DNA of 64,000 bases from Petunia secreta (GCA_029990175.1 JARKIP010000035.1:37462001-37526000); one strand, 5' to 3'; shown: positions 19,885-30,631, numbered from the stretch's first letter. Notes: generated from the sequence alone by a model not told the origin. Numbers and translations: made by a program.

Positions 19885-21914
19885 AGGACTAGTCTCAACA
19901 ACCGACTAGCCTTTGCCACTTCTTTCAACTCCCGCATCCGTTTGTAATCATCGCTCACTTGTTTGGGAGTCATGGGTGGGAGCACAAACTTTTTCCCTTC
20001 ATGTGTCACCGTATAGGTGTTGGCATGACCATTATGAACCACACGTCGATCAAATTGCCAAGGCCTACCAAAGAGTAGGTGGCATGCTTGCATAGGCACG
20101 ACATCGAACATGTCCTCATCCACATAGTACCCAATCTTGAATTTGATCAAACATTGTTTAACCACCCTCAACTCACCACACTCACTAAGCCATTGAAGCT
20201 TATAAGGATTTGGGTGTTTCAAGGTAGGTATTTTCAATTGGGTAACTAGTGTTTGGCTAACAACATTAGCACAACTTCCCGAATCAATGATCATAGAGCA
20301 AAGGAGTCCCATGACTCGGCATTTGGAGTGAAAGAGGTTCTCTCTTTGTAAGGTCTCAACATCCTCTACACACATGGCTCCTAGGCTTCTCCTCACAACA
20401 AGTAAGGCATGGGAATCATCATCTTCTTCCTTGGCAATCTCCCCATCATCTCCTTCCTCCTCACCCTCTACTCCCTCTTCTTCTCCCTCCTCGGGCTCAC
20501 TATCTTGCTCATAGACCAAGTCTCCAACAAGAACCATAGTTTTCCGGGTCGGGCAATCCTTAGAGAGATGACCATAACCCTTACACTTAAAGCATTGAGT
20601 AGAAGAAGAGATTGGATTACTCAATTGAGTTCTAGAATTACCTCCCACCGGTTGTGTAGACCTTTCAAAAGGCTTCTTCACATCCTTGCTAGCACTTGCA
20701 CTTGGGAATTTGGCATTTGTTGTGGGAGCTTTCCAATCCTTTGGTTTGTTCATGGAAGTAGAAGTGTTGTTCTTGTAACGGTTGGACTTCTCTTTCTCAA
20801 GCCATTGCTCGGCTTGGATAGCGGCATCAAGAACCTCTTGAAGTGATAGATAAGCACGCAATCTAAATTGTGAGGCTATACCATAGCTCAACCCATTCAT
20901 GAAACGGATCACGGCTTGCTCCTCATCTTCGGTGTCCATATCCAAAGCCATTCGAGTTCTTTCAAACTCATCATAATATTCATGCACCGTCTTGACACCT
21001 TGCTTCAACTCGTAAAGCTTCTTGAGTTGCTCTTGACGATATCGCGGAGTAATGTACTTGATACTAATACCCTTCAAGTCGATCCAACCCACATTCACGG
21101 GGATTCCCGCCCTTCTCCTTGATCTCTTGACGGATTCCCACCAAGTAGATGCATAGGATTCAAAGGATGAAATAGCATAGGTGCCTTTCTTCTCATCGGA
21201 CATCTCGTTTGTGTCAAACAATCTTTCCATTTGTAGCACCCATTCAATGTAAGCATTCGGATCACAATTCCCTTTGAAGGTTGGGAGATTAAGTTTCACA
21301 CTATTGAGGTTGGTGTTGTCACGACCCCCACGGAACGGCTCCGGTTGGCCCCCATAGTGATCTTCATTCACACCATACTCCCTCCGCGCATTCCCTCCAA
21401 CATATCCCATAGGTGGCCCTCGACCTCGGCCCCTACCACGATCCACATTACGACCCCAATTCATACCTCGTCTCGGTTGAAAGTGATCATCAAACCCATA
21501 CATATCATCACCATATTCGGCTTCCTCCCCTTCTTGAGCCTCATCGATTTGCTCAAGAGGTTGCACATTTCGGATGGGTCTTGGTAATGCAACGTCTCTT
21601 GGGGGATTATCCAAGATACGGGGAATGCCCGTTCGTTCAATTCTCTCCCGGTCCTCCTTTACCCGTTGTTGATTGAACAACTCAATGACATGGCTTACTT
21701 GTTCCGGGGTAAAGTTAGGAGTACTTTAGACTTCACCGGTCTCAATTGGGACACTCGGGGTCCCTTTTTCAATTGGGACACTCGGGGCCCCTTGGTCACC
21801 TTGGGTACTTGAGGCACCCTTTTCAAGTGACTCAATCCTTTGAGTCATGACGTCCATCTTGGCAAGAATGCTAGCCAAGGCATCCTTGATGAAATCTTGA
21901 CCCTCGTTGGCCAT
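19827..21914 (-). pseudogene. gag: C gag and protease
   Basis: Starts at the ATG at 21914 after TTTGTAGGTACA. A TAA at 21726-21728 stops it after 62 codons; the same frame then stays open to 19827. In order there are: a coiled-coil-like N-terminus, an RGRGRGRG tract, capsid (NLPTFKGNCDPNAYIEWVLQ, then YRQEQLKKLYELKQG and EYYDEFERTRMALD), a CCHC knuckle CFKCKGYGHLSKDC, an acidic linker, and protease with IIDSGSC near residue 544 and LLFGRPW. It then leaves frame near 19885, where RT begins one frame over. Capsid and protease are closely related to those of D, E and G. It lacks their acidic pol-replacing region because real pol follows. Confidence 0.92.
21726..21728 (-). other. Premature TAA in C gag
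   Basis: GAAGTC-TAA-AGTACT on the minus strand. D, E and G read through the homologous region. Confidence 0.9.
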
Positions 21915-22274
21915 TGTACCTACAAAGAAAGAAACAAGAGTTAGTCAAAACACCTCACTCGCTCCCTCACAAGTTTTCACTCGGATCACTCGTATGGTGG
22001 TGATGGCTATTTCACTCTTGCTTGAACTCAAAGCTTCACGAAGTTGAATAGTAAACCTAAACTTAATCACTCGACTCGAAAGCCCAATGCACTCCGGGGT
22101 GAGTGGAGTTAATAGGACTCGATTGGAACGCTAAGCACTTTGAGTGAGGACTTGAGTCAAAAGGAACTACGGGTCTTCTTTGAGTTCTAGTCTCCTTTCT
22201 ATGGCACGATGATCCTAATTAGCTCGAAGTAATTAGTACTAATCAAGTAGGATTATACTCTAATAGCACCAATT

Positions 22275-23094
22275 TGATGTAGGGAAAACGCGGAAAAGAT
22301 AAAAAGATAAAGAACGAGACGTAACTCGATCTCTAATCCCAAGTAGCAACGGAGAACTTGTTCCGTTACACCCCGAGAGAAGGACAAGAACACCTACGCT
22401 ATGCAACTACCCTCGAGCCACACCTGGAGCTCGCAAATAGAATGATCGGGGCGGGGTTGTTAGGCAACTAGAATCCACTAGAAGTAACAAGTCCCAACTA
22501 AGGTTGGTTTTCATAAACCCAAAGAGAATCCACTCTTTACAATATTCAATTCATCATTCAACATAAAACTAAGTGTAAAATAAGCTAGGCTTGGATATTT
22601 ATAGTATTTTCCCAAGCTTACATAAGACTTAACTACCCTTACTTAATAAGGTTCAACAAATAAGCCACGCAGGGCAAAATAGTAAAAGAACCATAAGTTC
22701 AGCAGCTAGGAGGGGCGCCTGGGGCTGGGAGGGGCGCCTGGATCATGCTGAAGCTAGGCTGGGCGCCTGGAGCTAGGCGGGGCGCCTGGCTTGGCCTTCA
22801 GCTAGGCTGGGCGCCTGGCTAGGCTGGGCGCCTGGCTTGGCCTTCAGTCAGGCGGGGCGCCTGGCTAGGTGGGGCGCCTGGGTGCCTTCCATTCTTAGGC
22901 AGTGAGCTCCTTAGGCGGGGCGCCCGGGCTAGGCGGGGCGCCTAGTTGTGCTGGGCTTCCTTCCTTCTCTTTAGGCGTGGAGCCTAATGATGAAACCGTC
23001 CGGAACACTTCCAAAGCCCTTGACTTCAAGTCCATTGTATCTTCCAAGCTTGGCACATGTCGGAAAGTGTCTTGGCACGATTTGGGCTTCATCA
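22275..23094 (-). repeat. D 3' LTR
   Basis: 820 bp. The minus strand begins TGATGAAGCCC and ends CCCTACATCA. TATA box on the minus strand at 22596-22604. The U3 array at 22709-22943 has about ten GGGCGCC-type palindromes, many as GGGGCGCCTGG, spaced 17-45 bp apart. Confidence 0.95.
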
Positions 23095-26000
23095 TCCTCC
23101 CCTTCTTGAGAAGATTTCGTCCTCGAAATCAATGCGTTCACGTCCTTGGCATCATCTCCTCGAGGTGCCCAATGCTCTCCTCCCTTGTAACTCTTGATCG
23201 TCACTTTGACATAGGTTTCTTCCAAGATCTCCCTTGCCTTATCACGGGGCTTAGAACCTACAAGCAACGACACGCAAACACAAGAACTCCTACTTTGAAA
23301 GTAGGTTAGTGCAAGAAGTGTGGAAAACACACTCTTGTGATATAACCAAGCATCAATTAAAAGCACAAATATCAAGTCTCCAAAGAGAACAAAAAGTACT
23401 TGGTTAAAGATCATCATGCACCTAACACAATAGTGATCATATAAGCCATGGGGATATGAAAAATGCAAGATTAAGCTATCAAAATCCCCTTGAACCTTAA
23501 GCTCAAGATCAACGAACCAATCTATCCTCGAAGTGTGATCAACATGTGGAGTGGAGTGAGTCAAGTAACCCAACATGCAAGTAACATCAAGTACTCCACT
23601 CCCCTTCTTTAGAGCATACTTACTCACACCAAGGGATTCCCTTTCACTTCCAATTTCATCACCTAAGCAACCCTTCTCAAAAGACAAGCTCTCAAGGAAG
23701 GCATTGATGATAAATTCTTCTTCATCATAACCCCAACTAGCAATAGTAGGGTCACTCAAAGAACCATCCACCTCACTCAAATTCTCAAACAAGTGGTTGC
23801 CTAAGGAATCAAATCCTTCACACCATGGGGGTTCCATTTGACCACCCATCCTAGCCCGATTCAAGTCGCTACCACGAATGAGATTATCGTCACACAATGG
23901 AAATATAAAAGCATGCATCTCAATATCATGATTAAGCATAGACAAATTATCGAGACTAGGTTCACTTGAGGAGTCATCATAGACAACCTTGTCCAATTCA
24001 TGCAATTTGGACTCCTCAAGGTCAAGACCATCCTTACCACAACACATTGGTCCACCAAATAGAAGCATATCAATTAGGGAATGGTCAACTACCTCATCTT
24101 TCCCTATGTCAAAGGTTGGCGGTGTGTCATAGCAAAGGTCACAATCATGGTCAACTATCAAATCTACACTAGGGAAGGGTTCAATGAACAGTGTGCTCAC
24201 ATCATGAGGTGGCATAAAATCCCTTCCAACTAGTGTTTCACAAGCACACACAAGTTGACAACTAGACTCTTCACTAGTGGCATATTCACTAGATGCATCA
24301 CAAGCTCCAACTAGTGTTGAGTCATTACAAGACAAGTAGCTAGTAGGTTCATGAAAAGGTGAAGCAACACTTACATTTGTAGTACTCCCTTGATCACTCA
24401 CAAGGTTTAAAGTGTCATATGCAACTTCTCCTTCATGAAGCTCACATTGAGGCTCCAATGACTTGTCTTTCAATGTACCTACACAAGAACTTTCACAAGA
24501 AAAGATAGAAGATAAAGAAGGGTTAGAATAATGGGTGCTCTCACTCTCAATTTTTCCTTCCTCACCTCTCATCTCTCTCAATTTTACCTCATGGTCAAGT
24601 GTAGTTTGTGGTGACAATCCCCTCACATCACTCCTCAAAGCCTCTCCTTTTTCCTCTCTTGGATTGTCACCGGTCACTCCCTCACTTCTCTCTATCTTTT
24701 CTCTCTCATTTGAAGTGGAGTGACTCTCATTTTCATCATGCATTGGCAAAACAATGAGATTGTTTGCCTCGGGTTCAAGTTCAATGGGTGACTTTGCTTT
24801 AGCCACTTCCCTCAACTCCTTCATTCGTTTGTAGTCTTCCCTCACTTGCCTTGGAGTCAAAGGTCTAAGCACATACTTTCTCCCATCTTGCTTGACCGTA
24901 TAGGAGTTGGTCCGGCCATCATGCACTACACACCTATCATGTTGCCATGGTCTCCCAAACAATAAATGGCATGCTTGCATCGGGACCACGTCAAACATGA
25001 TCTTATCCTTATAGCTCCCAATGTTAAACTCAATCAACGCTTGTTTCACCACCTTTAGTTCACCACACTCGCTAAGCCATTGTAAACGATATGGTTTTGG
25101 ATGCTTAAGAGTGGGTAACTTCAATTGGGAAACCAAGGTTTGGCTCACTATGTTAGTACAACTCCCCGAATCAACAACCATTGAACATACTTGGCCCATC
25201 ACTCGGCACCTAGCATGAAAGAGGTTTTCCCTTTGATCGTTTTCCACCTCCTCTTCCATAACAATGGTACTCAAGCTTCTCCTAACCACCAAGAACATTT
25301 GAGGGCCATCATCCTCTTCTATGGCCTCCTCACAATCAACTTCCTCATCCCCCTCTACTTCTCCATTTTTGGACTCACTTTCTTGTTCATACACTAAATT
25401 GCCAACCACAACCATGTTTCGTTTTGTGGAGCATTCTTTAGCAATATGCCCATAGCCCTTGCACTTATAACATTGAGTAGAAGTGGAAATAGGATTACTC
25501 AAGCGAGTTTTAGAAGTACCTTCCAAGGGTGGAGTAGTCTTCTCATATGGCTTCTTCACTTCTTTGCTAGCATTGGCACTTGGAAAGCTTGCATTTGGAG
25601 TCTTCCACTCTTTTGGTTGGTTCATGGGAGTAGGAGTGCTACTCTTGTAACGGGTGGACTTTTCTCCCTTAAGCCATTGCTCGGCTTCAATAGCGGCTTC
25701 CAAAAGATCTTGAAGTGAAGGATAAGAATGTAACCTCAATTGAGAAGCTATACCATAGCTCAAACCATTTTTGAAACGGATCATGGCTTGCTCTTCATCC
25801 TCGGTCTCCATATCTAAGGCCAATCGGGTCTTCTCAAACTCATCATAGTACTCATGAACCGTCTTGACACCTTGCTTTAGATCATAGAGCTTCTTGAGTT
25901 GCTCTTGTCGATATCTAGGAGTCACATACTTGGTATTCATGAGGTCCTTCAATTCATTCCATGTCACGTTCACATGCACACCCGCTCTTCTTCTCGTCCT

Positions 26001-26777
26001 CTTTATGGATTCCCACCAAGTAGAAGCATAAGACTCAAAGGATGAAATAGCATAAGTACCTTTCTTCTCATCGGTCATCTCATTTGTGTCAAACACTCTC
26101 TCCATAAGTAGAACCCATTCCATATATGCCTCCGGATCACAAGCTCCCTTAAAGGATGGAAGATTAAGCTTCACACTATTGAGATTGTTGTTGTTGTCAC
26201 GCACCCCATAGTTAGGCTCCGGTTGGCCTCCATAGTGGTCATCATGAGCAACATATTCTCTCCTAGCATTCCTTCCATCAAATCTCATGGGTGGCCCTCG
26301 ACCTCGGCCTCTACCCCGATCCACATTTCGACCCCAATTCATTGGCCTCCTAGGTTGATAAGGAGCATCATACCCATAGGCCTCATCACCATACTCGGCT
26401 TCCTCCTCTTCTTGAGCCTCAACAACTTGCTCAAGAGGTGGGACAAACCTAACGGGTCTTCGAAGTGGAGCATTTCCTTGGGGATTGCCCAAGTTGAGAG
26501 GATTGCTCTCATGTTGGGGATTGCCCAACCCACGCTCTCGTAGAGCTTCAACTTTGCTTTGTTCATACCTCTTGTTTAGCTCAACAAAGTGTCCGGGAGT
26601 CATAGGAGTGCTATGACTCGTGCCCTCTCCGGATTCAATTTGGACACTCGGGGTCCTCCTTTCACCGGTTTCAACTTGATTCCTTTCGACGGTTTCAAGT
26701 CTCAATGAGATATCCTCCAATTTAGCCATAATGGTGGCCATGAAATGCTTCATAGGATCATCTCCATCATTAGCCAT
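22971..26777 (-). CDS. D single ORF: gag, protease and pol-replacing domain
   Basis: 1268 residues from the ATG at 26777 (after TTGTAGGTACA; frame open to 26798). In order there are: a gag N-terminus with an RGRGRGRG tract near 155, capsid with YRQEQLKKLYDLKQG near 290, CCHC knuckle CYKCKGYGHIAKEC near 435, an acidic linker, protease with VVDSGSC near 535 and LLFGRPW near 605, then about 500 acidic residues of unknown function (CYDTPPTFDIGKDE, EPPWCEGFD, LKKGSGVLD), a hydrophobic stretch near FNQVLFVLFGDLIFVLLIDAW, and a short tail KAREILEETYVKVTIK...ISRTKSSQEGEDD matching the integrase end of C. The frame crosses the PPT and stops inside the LTR. It can supply particle protein and protease but not RT. 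The open frame and identical LTRs fit recent trans-mobilisation. Confidence 0.92.
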   Translation of the reverse strand: MANDGDDPMKHFMATIMAKLEDISLRLETVERNQVETGERRTPSVQIESGEGTSHSTPMTPGHFVELNKRYEQSKVEALRERGLGNPQHESNPLNLGNPQGNAPLRRPVRFVPPLEQVVEAQEEEEAEYGDEAYGYDAPYQPRRPMNWGRNVDRGRGRGRGPPMRFDGRNARREYVAHDDHYGGQPEPNYGVRDNNNNLNSVKLNLPSFKGACDPEAYMEWVLLMERVFDTNEMTDEKKGTYAISSFESYASTWWESIKRTRRRAGVHVNVTWNELKDLMNTKYVTPRYRQEQLKKLYDLKQGVKTVHEYYDEFEKTRLALDMETEDEEQAMIRFKNGLSYGIASQLRLHSYPSLQDLLEAAIEAEQWLKGEKSTRYKSSTPTPMNQPKEWKTPNASFPSANASKEVKKPYEKTTPPLEGTSKTRLSNPISTSTQCYKCKGYGHIAKECSTKRNMVVVGNLVYEQESESKNGEVEGDEEVDCEEAIEEDDGPQMFLVVRRSLSTIVMEEEVENDQRENLFHARCRVMGQVCSMVVDSGSCTNIVSQTLVSQLKLPTLKHPKPYRLQWLSECGELKVVKQALIEFNIGSYKDKIMFDVVPMQACHLLFGRPWQHDRCVVHDGRTNSYTVKQDGRKYVLRPLTPRQVREDYKRMKELREVAKAKSPIELEPEANNLIVLPMHDENESHSTSNEREKIERSEGVTGDNPREEKGEALRSDVRGLSPQTTLDHEVKLREMRGEEGKIESESTHYSNPSLSSIFSCESSCVGTLKDKSLEPQCELHEGEVAYDTLNLVSDQGSTTNVSVASPFHEPTSYLSCNDSTLVGACDASSEYATSEESSCQLVCACETLVGRDFMPPHDVSTLFIEPFPSVDLIVDHDCDLCYDTPPTFDIGKDEVVDHSLIDMLLFGGPMCCGKDGLDLEESKLHELDKVVYDDSSSEPSLDNLSMLNHDIEMHAFIFPLCDDNLIRGSDLNRARMGGQMEPPWCEGFDSLGNHLFENLSEVDGSLSDPTIASWGYDEEEFIINAFLESLSFEKGCLGDEIGSERESLGVSKYALKKGSGVLDVTCMLGYLTHSTPHVDHTSRIDWFVDLELKVQGDFDSLILHFSYPHGLYDHYCVRCMMIFNQVLFVLFGDLIFVLLIDAWLYHKSVFSTLLALTYFQSRSSCVCVSLLVGSKPRDKAREILEETYVKVTIKSYKGGEHWAPRGDDAKDVNALISRTKSSQEGEDDEAQIVPRHFPTCAKLGRYNGLEVKGFGSVPDGFIIRLHA
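23095..23130 (-). promoter_or_regulatory. D polypurine tract and hairpin
   Basis: GATTTCGAGGACGAAATC (23113-23130) then AAGAAGGGGAGGA on the minus strand, directly before the LTR. Confidence 0.9.
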
Positions 26778-28016
26778 TGTACCTACAAGAAGCAACAAAC
26801 GTTAGTAAAAGACCTCACTCACTCCCTCACTTGAGTTCACTCGGATCACTCTTTTGGGGGTGGTGGTGGATATTTCACTCGGACTTGTTACAAAAAGCTT
26901 CAAGTAGTTGACTATCAATCCTCAACCCAACCAACTATTCACGAGCCAATTGCACTCCGGGGCGAGTGGAGTTATTATGACTCGATGAACGCTAAGCAAT
27001 TTTGAAGTGAGGACTTGAACCAAAAGATGCTACGGATCTTCTTTGAATTCTAGTCTCCTTTCTAGGCACGATGATCCTAATAGCTCAAAGTGATTAGTAC
27101 TAATCGAGTAGGATTATACTCTAATAGCACTAACCGGAATTAATGCAATCAAACAAAGGGAATTGCCTATGAAAATCTACCCGAAACAACACTTTCAGCA
27201 CTCAGGTGGGGCGCCTGAACTCAGGAGGGGGCGCCTAACTGTGCAGTGTTCCAGGCGGGGCGCCTGGGTCTAGGCGGGGCGCCTGGGACTTAGGCAGTAG
27301 CCAAGTCAGGCGGGGCGCCTGGCTTAGGCGGGGCGCCTGGCCTGGGGCTTTTTCCAACTCGTTCCAAACTCGTTTCAAGTCGATTTTCAAGCTCCAAATC
27401 CGATGTTTTCAACTTGTTTTCACAATCCAATGATACCCCAAAGTTGTTTTTGATCTTCCTTAACAAACCCCAATCACATTAACATCCAAACAATCAATCA
27501 AATTCAAGATTCAATGTCAACAACTCAAGAACAAGGGGGTTTTTCAAAGGGTTTTCAAAATGGATTGTGATTCATCAAACTTGGTGTTATCCATACTCAA
27601 ATCCCACAAAATTGGTATCAAATCGTTTGTTTTTCAGTGAAGATCAATCCCCAATAACAAATTTTCAAGCAAACATCAATCCAACCCAAGAATCAAAGCA
27701 AAATTCATCAAGAACAAGTTCTCCAAGGGTTTAAGGGGTTTTGGGGTTTCAATTTTTCAAACTTCACCAATTCCAACAATTTTGGTACCCAAGTAACGGG
27801 AAATCAATCACGACCAAGAATCCATAACACTCATATCACAAATCATCCAAATCAACAAGTAACACCAAATTTTTGTATTTTTCAATTTTTTCAATTTTTT
27901 TTTTTTTTTTTGCAATTTTCTCCTTTCTAATAACTTCAACAACAAGAAAACTAAAAGAAGATACTAGGCACGAAGAATCAAGGGTCGGGGGTTTGTAGAA
28001 ACAAAACCCGAGCCTT
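26778..28016 (-). other. D leader
   Basis: About 1.24 kb: post-PBS hairpin candidate (27985-28016), a 20-base T run (27892-27911), the GGGGCGCC array (27203-27342), and the shared block with 'cggggcgagtgg' and 'attagtactaat' at 26950-27140. No gene. Confidence 0.75.
27203..27342. repeat. D leader palindrome array (GGGGCGCC type)
   Basis: Six GGGGCGCCT/GGGGGCGCCT units, the same type as the LTR array of D and unlike the dominant type of the surrounding element C. Confidence 0.92.
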
Positions 28017-28028
28017 GCTCTGATACCA
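28017..28028 (-). promoter_or_regulatory. D primer-binding site, initiator tRNA-Met
   Basis: TGGTATCAGAGC on the minus strand, three bases from the 5' LTR. Confidence 0.93.
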
Positions 28029-28031
28029 AAC

Positions 28032-28851
28032 TGATGTAGGGAAAACGCGGAAAAGATAAAAAGATAAAGAACGAGACGTAACTCGATCTCTAATCCCAAG
28101 TAGCAACGGAGAACTTGTTCCGTTACACCCCGAGAGAAGGACAAGAACACCTACGCTATGCAACTACCCTCGAGCCACACCTGGAGCTCGCAAATAGAAT
28201 GATCGGGGCGGGGTTGTTAGGCAACTAGAATCCACTAGAAGTAACAAGTCCCAACTAAGGTTGGTTTTCATAAACCCAAAGAGAATCCACTCTTTACAAT
28301 ATTCAATTCATCATTCAACATAAAACTAAGTGTAAAATAAGCTAGGCTTGGATATTTATAGTATTTTCCCAAGCTTACATAAGACTTAACTACCCTTACT
28401 TAATAAGGTTCAACAAATAAGCCACGCAGGGCAAAATAGTAAAAGAACCATAAGTTCAGCAGCTAGGAGGGGCGCCTGGGGCTGGGAGGGGCGCCTGGAT
28501 CATGCTGAAGCTAGGCTGGGCGCCTGGAGCTAGGCGGGGCGCCTGGCTTGGCCTTCAGCTAGGCTGGGCGCCTGGCTAGGCTGGGCGCCTGGCTTGGCCT
28601 TCAGTCAGGCGGGGCGCCTGGCTAGGTGGGGCGCCTGGGTGCCTTCCATTCTTAGGCAGTGAGCTCCTTAGGCGGGGCGCCCGGGCTAGGCGGGGCGCCT
28701 AGTTGTGCTGGGCTTCCTTCCTTCTCTTTAGGCGTGGAGCCTAATGATGAAACCGTCCGGAACACTTCCAAAGCCCTTGACTTCAAGTCCATTGTATCTT
28801 CCAAGCTTGGCACATGTCGGAAAGTGTCTTGGCACGATTTGGGCTTCATCA
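28032..28851 (-). repeat. D 5' LTR
   Basis: 820 bp, apparently identical to 22275-23094. U3 array at 28466-28700. Confidence 0.95.
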
Positions 28852-28923
28852 CAATTAGAAGCAATGCAAACAACAAAACACGAGAACCTAGAAGAAACTA
28901 CCCAATTCCCAACGTTCAGGAAG

Positions 28924-29013
28924 TAGGCGCCCCGCCTCAGCTAGTGGGCGGTCCGCCCAGGGTAAAGTGCCAGGTGGAGGCGCTCCGCCTCAGAATATAG
29001 GCGCTCCGCCTCT
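28924..29013. repeat. C leader palindrome array
   Basis: AGGCGCCCCGCCT, GGGCGGTCCGCCC and two AGGCGCTCCGCCT palindromes, matching the mixture in the C LTRs. Confidence 0.9.
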
Positions 29014-29670
29014 GCAACCTTCAGCACAGTTCAATAACGTGTTTTCTTGGTTTTTCACCCAACAATTCAACTAATCAAACGTTGTTTCAGCAATTCAAAG
29101 GTACCCAAATGTTGTATTAGTCACACAGATCAAACCCCAACAACTTTTATCAAACCCCAATCGAAAACAAACAATCCACCATGATCATCTTCTTCAAAGC
29201 TAGGGTTTCAAAATTTTCAAATTCTCATAGGGTTTCAAATCTTCAATTCATGCAATACAACTCCAAATTGGGTGTTTAAGGTACCAAAAGAACGGGAATC
29301 ACACAAGGATCAAACCCCAATATCAAGTTCTCAATCCAATATCAATCCAACCCAAGAATCAATCAAAAGTCATCAAGAACAAGTTCGTCAAGGGTTTTAA
29401 GGGGTTTTGGGGTTTTGATTTTCAATCTTCGCCAATCCAAGTGTTTTTGGTATCCAAACGACGGGATTCCAACCACGATCAAGAATCTGTAACACCCATA
29501 TCATGAATCATTCAAACCAACAAGTTACACCAAATTTTTAGATTTTCAATTTTTCAATTTTTTTTGTAGTTTTCTTCTTTTAATAACAACAAACAAGAAC
29601 CTAAGATAGAAACTAACCTAGGCACGAAGAATCAAGGGTCGTGGGTTTGTAGAAACAAAACCCGAGCCTT

Positions 29671-29682
29671 GCTCTGATACCA
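29671..29682 (-). promoter_or_regulatory. C primer-binding site, initiator tRNA-Met
   Basis: TGGTATCAGAGC on the minus strand, three bases from the C 5' LTR start at 29686. Confidence 0.93.
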
Positions 29683-29889
29683 AGATGATAGGAATCAAAA
29701 ACGAAACGCGGAAATAAAGATAAAGAGCGAGACACTGCTCGAACTCCCTACGAAGTAACTATGGAGAACTCGTTCCATAATACCCTCGTATCGGTGTCAA
29801 GGAGGACCTACACTATGCAACTACCCTCGAGCCACACTTGGGACTCGCAAATAGAATGATCGGGTTTTCGGTTCAAGACTCAACTAGGT

Positions 29890-30628
29890 TGATAAGACCC
29901 AAATCGAGCAACCATCCAAAAGCACCATCCAAGGCCAAGGAAGAGCACTTCAAGGTCATGCATTGGGACGCCATGGAAAGAAGAGCATCCGAGACACAAT
30001 TCGAAGTGTTTCAAGAAGCTTCAGGAAGAGGCGGACCGCCTACGGATTGAGGCGGACCGCCTAAAGGTTGATTGCTCTCTGGATTCCAAGAGGCGGACCA
30101 AGGAGGCGGAGCGCCTAGAGGAGCTGAGGCGGACCGCCTAAGGCATGGGGCGGGCGCCTCCCCCTGTGCAAGTTTGACGGGATTTTGACTTTAAGTCGCT
30201 ATGTAATTCCTAGTATGCCCCTACATGGCTTATAACTTTAGAACCTATTTTAAGGGTACTTTAGGCCTTTCCTTATGTCTTGAATGAGGCCTATAAATAC
30301 TCCATAGCTTAGCATTATTCCTAAGTTAGCTATTATGATGAATGATTGATTGTCAATGACAATGTTCAAGAGTGGATTCTCTTTGAATGAAAACCCTTTG
30401 AGACGGTTTGAGTTTACTAGTGGATTCTAGTTGAACCCCAAACCACCCCCGATATCATTCTATTTGCGAGTCCCAGGTGCGGCTCGAGGGTAGTTGCATA
30501 GTGTAGGTCCTCCTTGACACCGATACGAGGGTATTATGGAACGAGTTCTCCATAGTTACTTCGTAGGGAGTTCGAGTAGTGTCTCGCTCTTTATCTTTAT
30601 TTCCGCGTTTCGATTTTGATTCTTATCA
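29890..30628 (+). repeat. E 5' LTR
   Basis: Begins TGATAAGACCC, ends GATTCTTATCA. U3 palindrome array at 30028-30163 (three AGGCGGACCGCCT, one AGGCGGAGCGCCT, and a GGGCGGGCGCC unit). TATA box TATAAATA at 30292-30299, about 400 bp into the LTR. Confidence 0.95.
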
Positions 30629-30631
30629 TCT

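Larger units (their letters stand above)
22275..28851 (-). mobile_element. D: complete non-autonomous LTR retrotransposon in the C leader
   Basis: 6577 bp, TSD CAATT (22270-22274 and 28852-28856). LTRs 22275-23094 and 28032-28851 are both 820 bp and appear identical, so it is very young. Minus-strand order is 5' LTR, PBS, leader with a GGGGCGCC array, a 1268-codon ORF and PPT. Gag and protease are present; RT and integrase are absent. Confidence 0.95.
21915..29670 (-). other. C leader, split by element D
   Basis: The parts 21915-22274 and 28857-29670 join across the CAATT duplication. They hold the post-PBS hairpin, T-rich sequence, the palindrome array (28924-29013) and the shared 3' leader block: CACTC-ACCCCG-GAGTG near 22090-22106 and TTAGTACTAAT near 22228-22240. 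No gene. Confidence 0.8.

Noticed and set aside
22709..22943. CRISPR-like regular GC repeats
   Set aside because: Units are short palindromes with uneven spacing inside LTRs, and no cas genes exist. They belong to retrotransposon U3.
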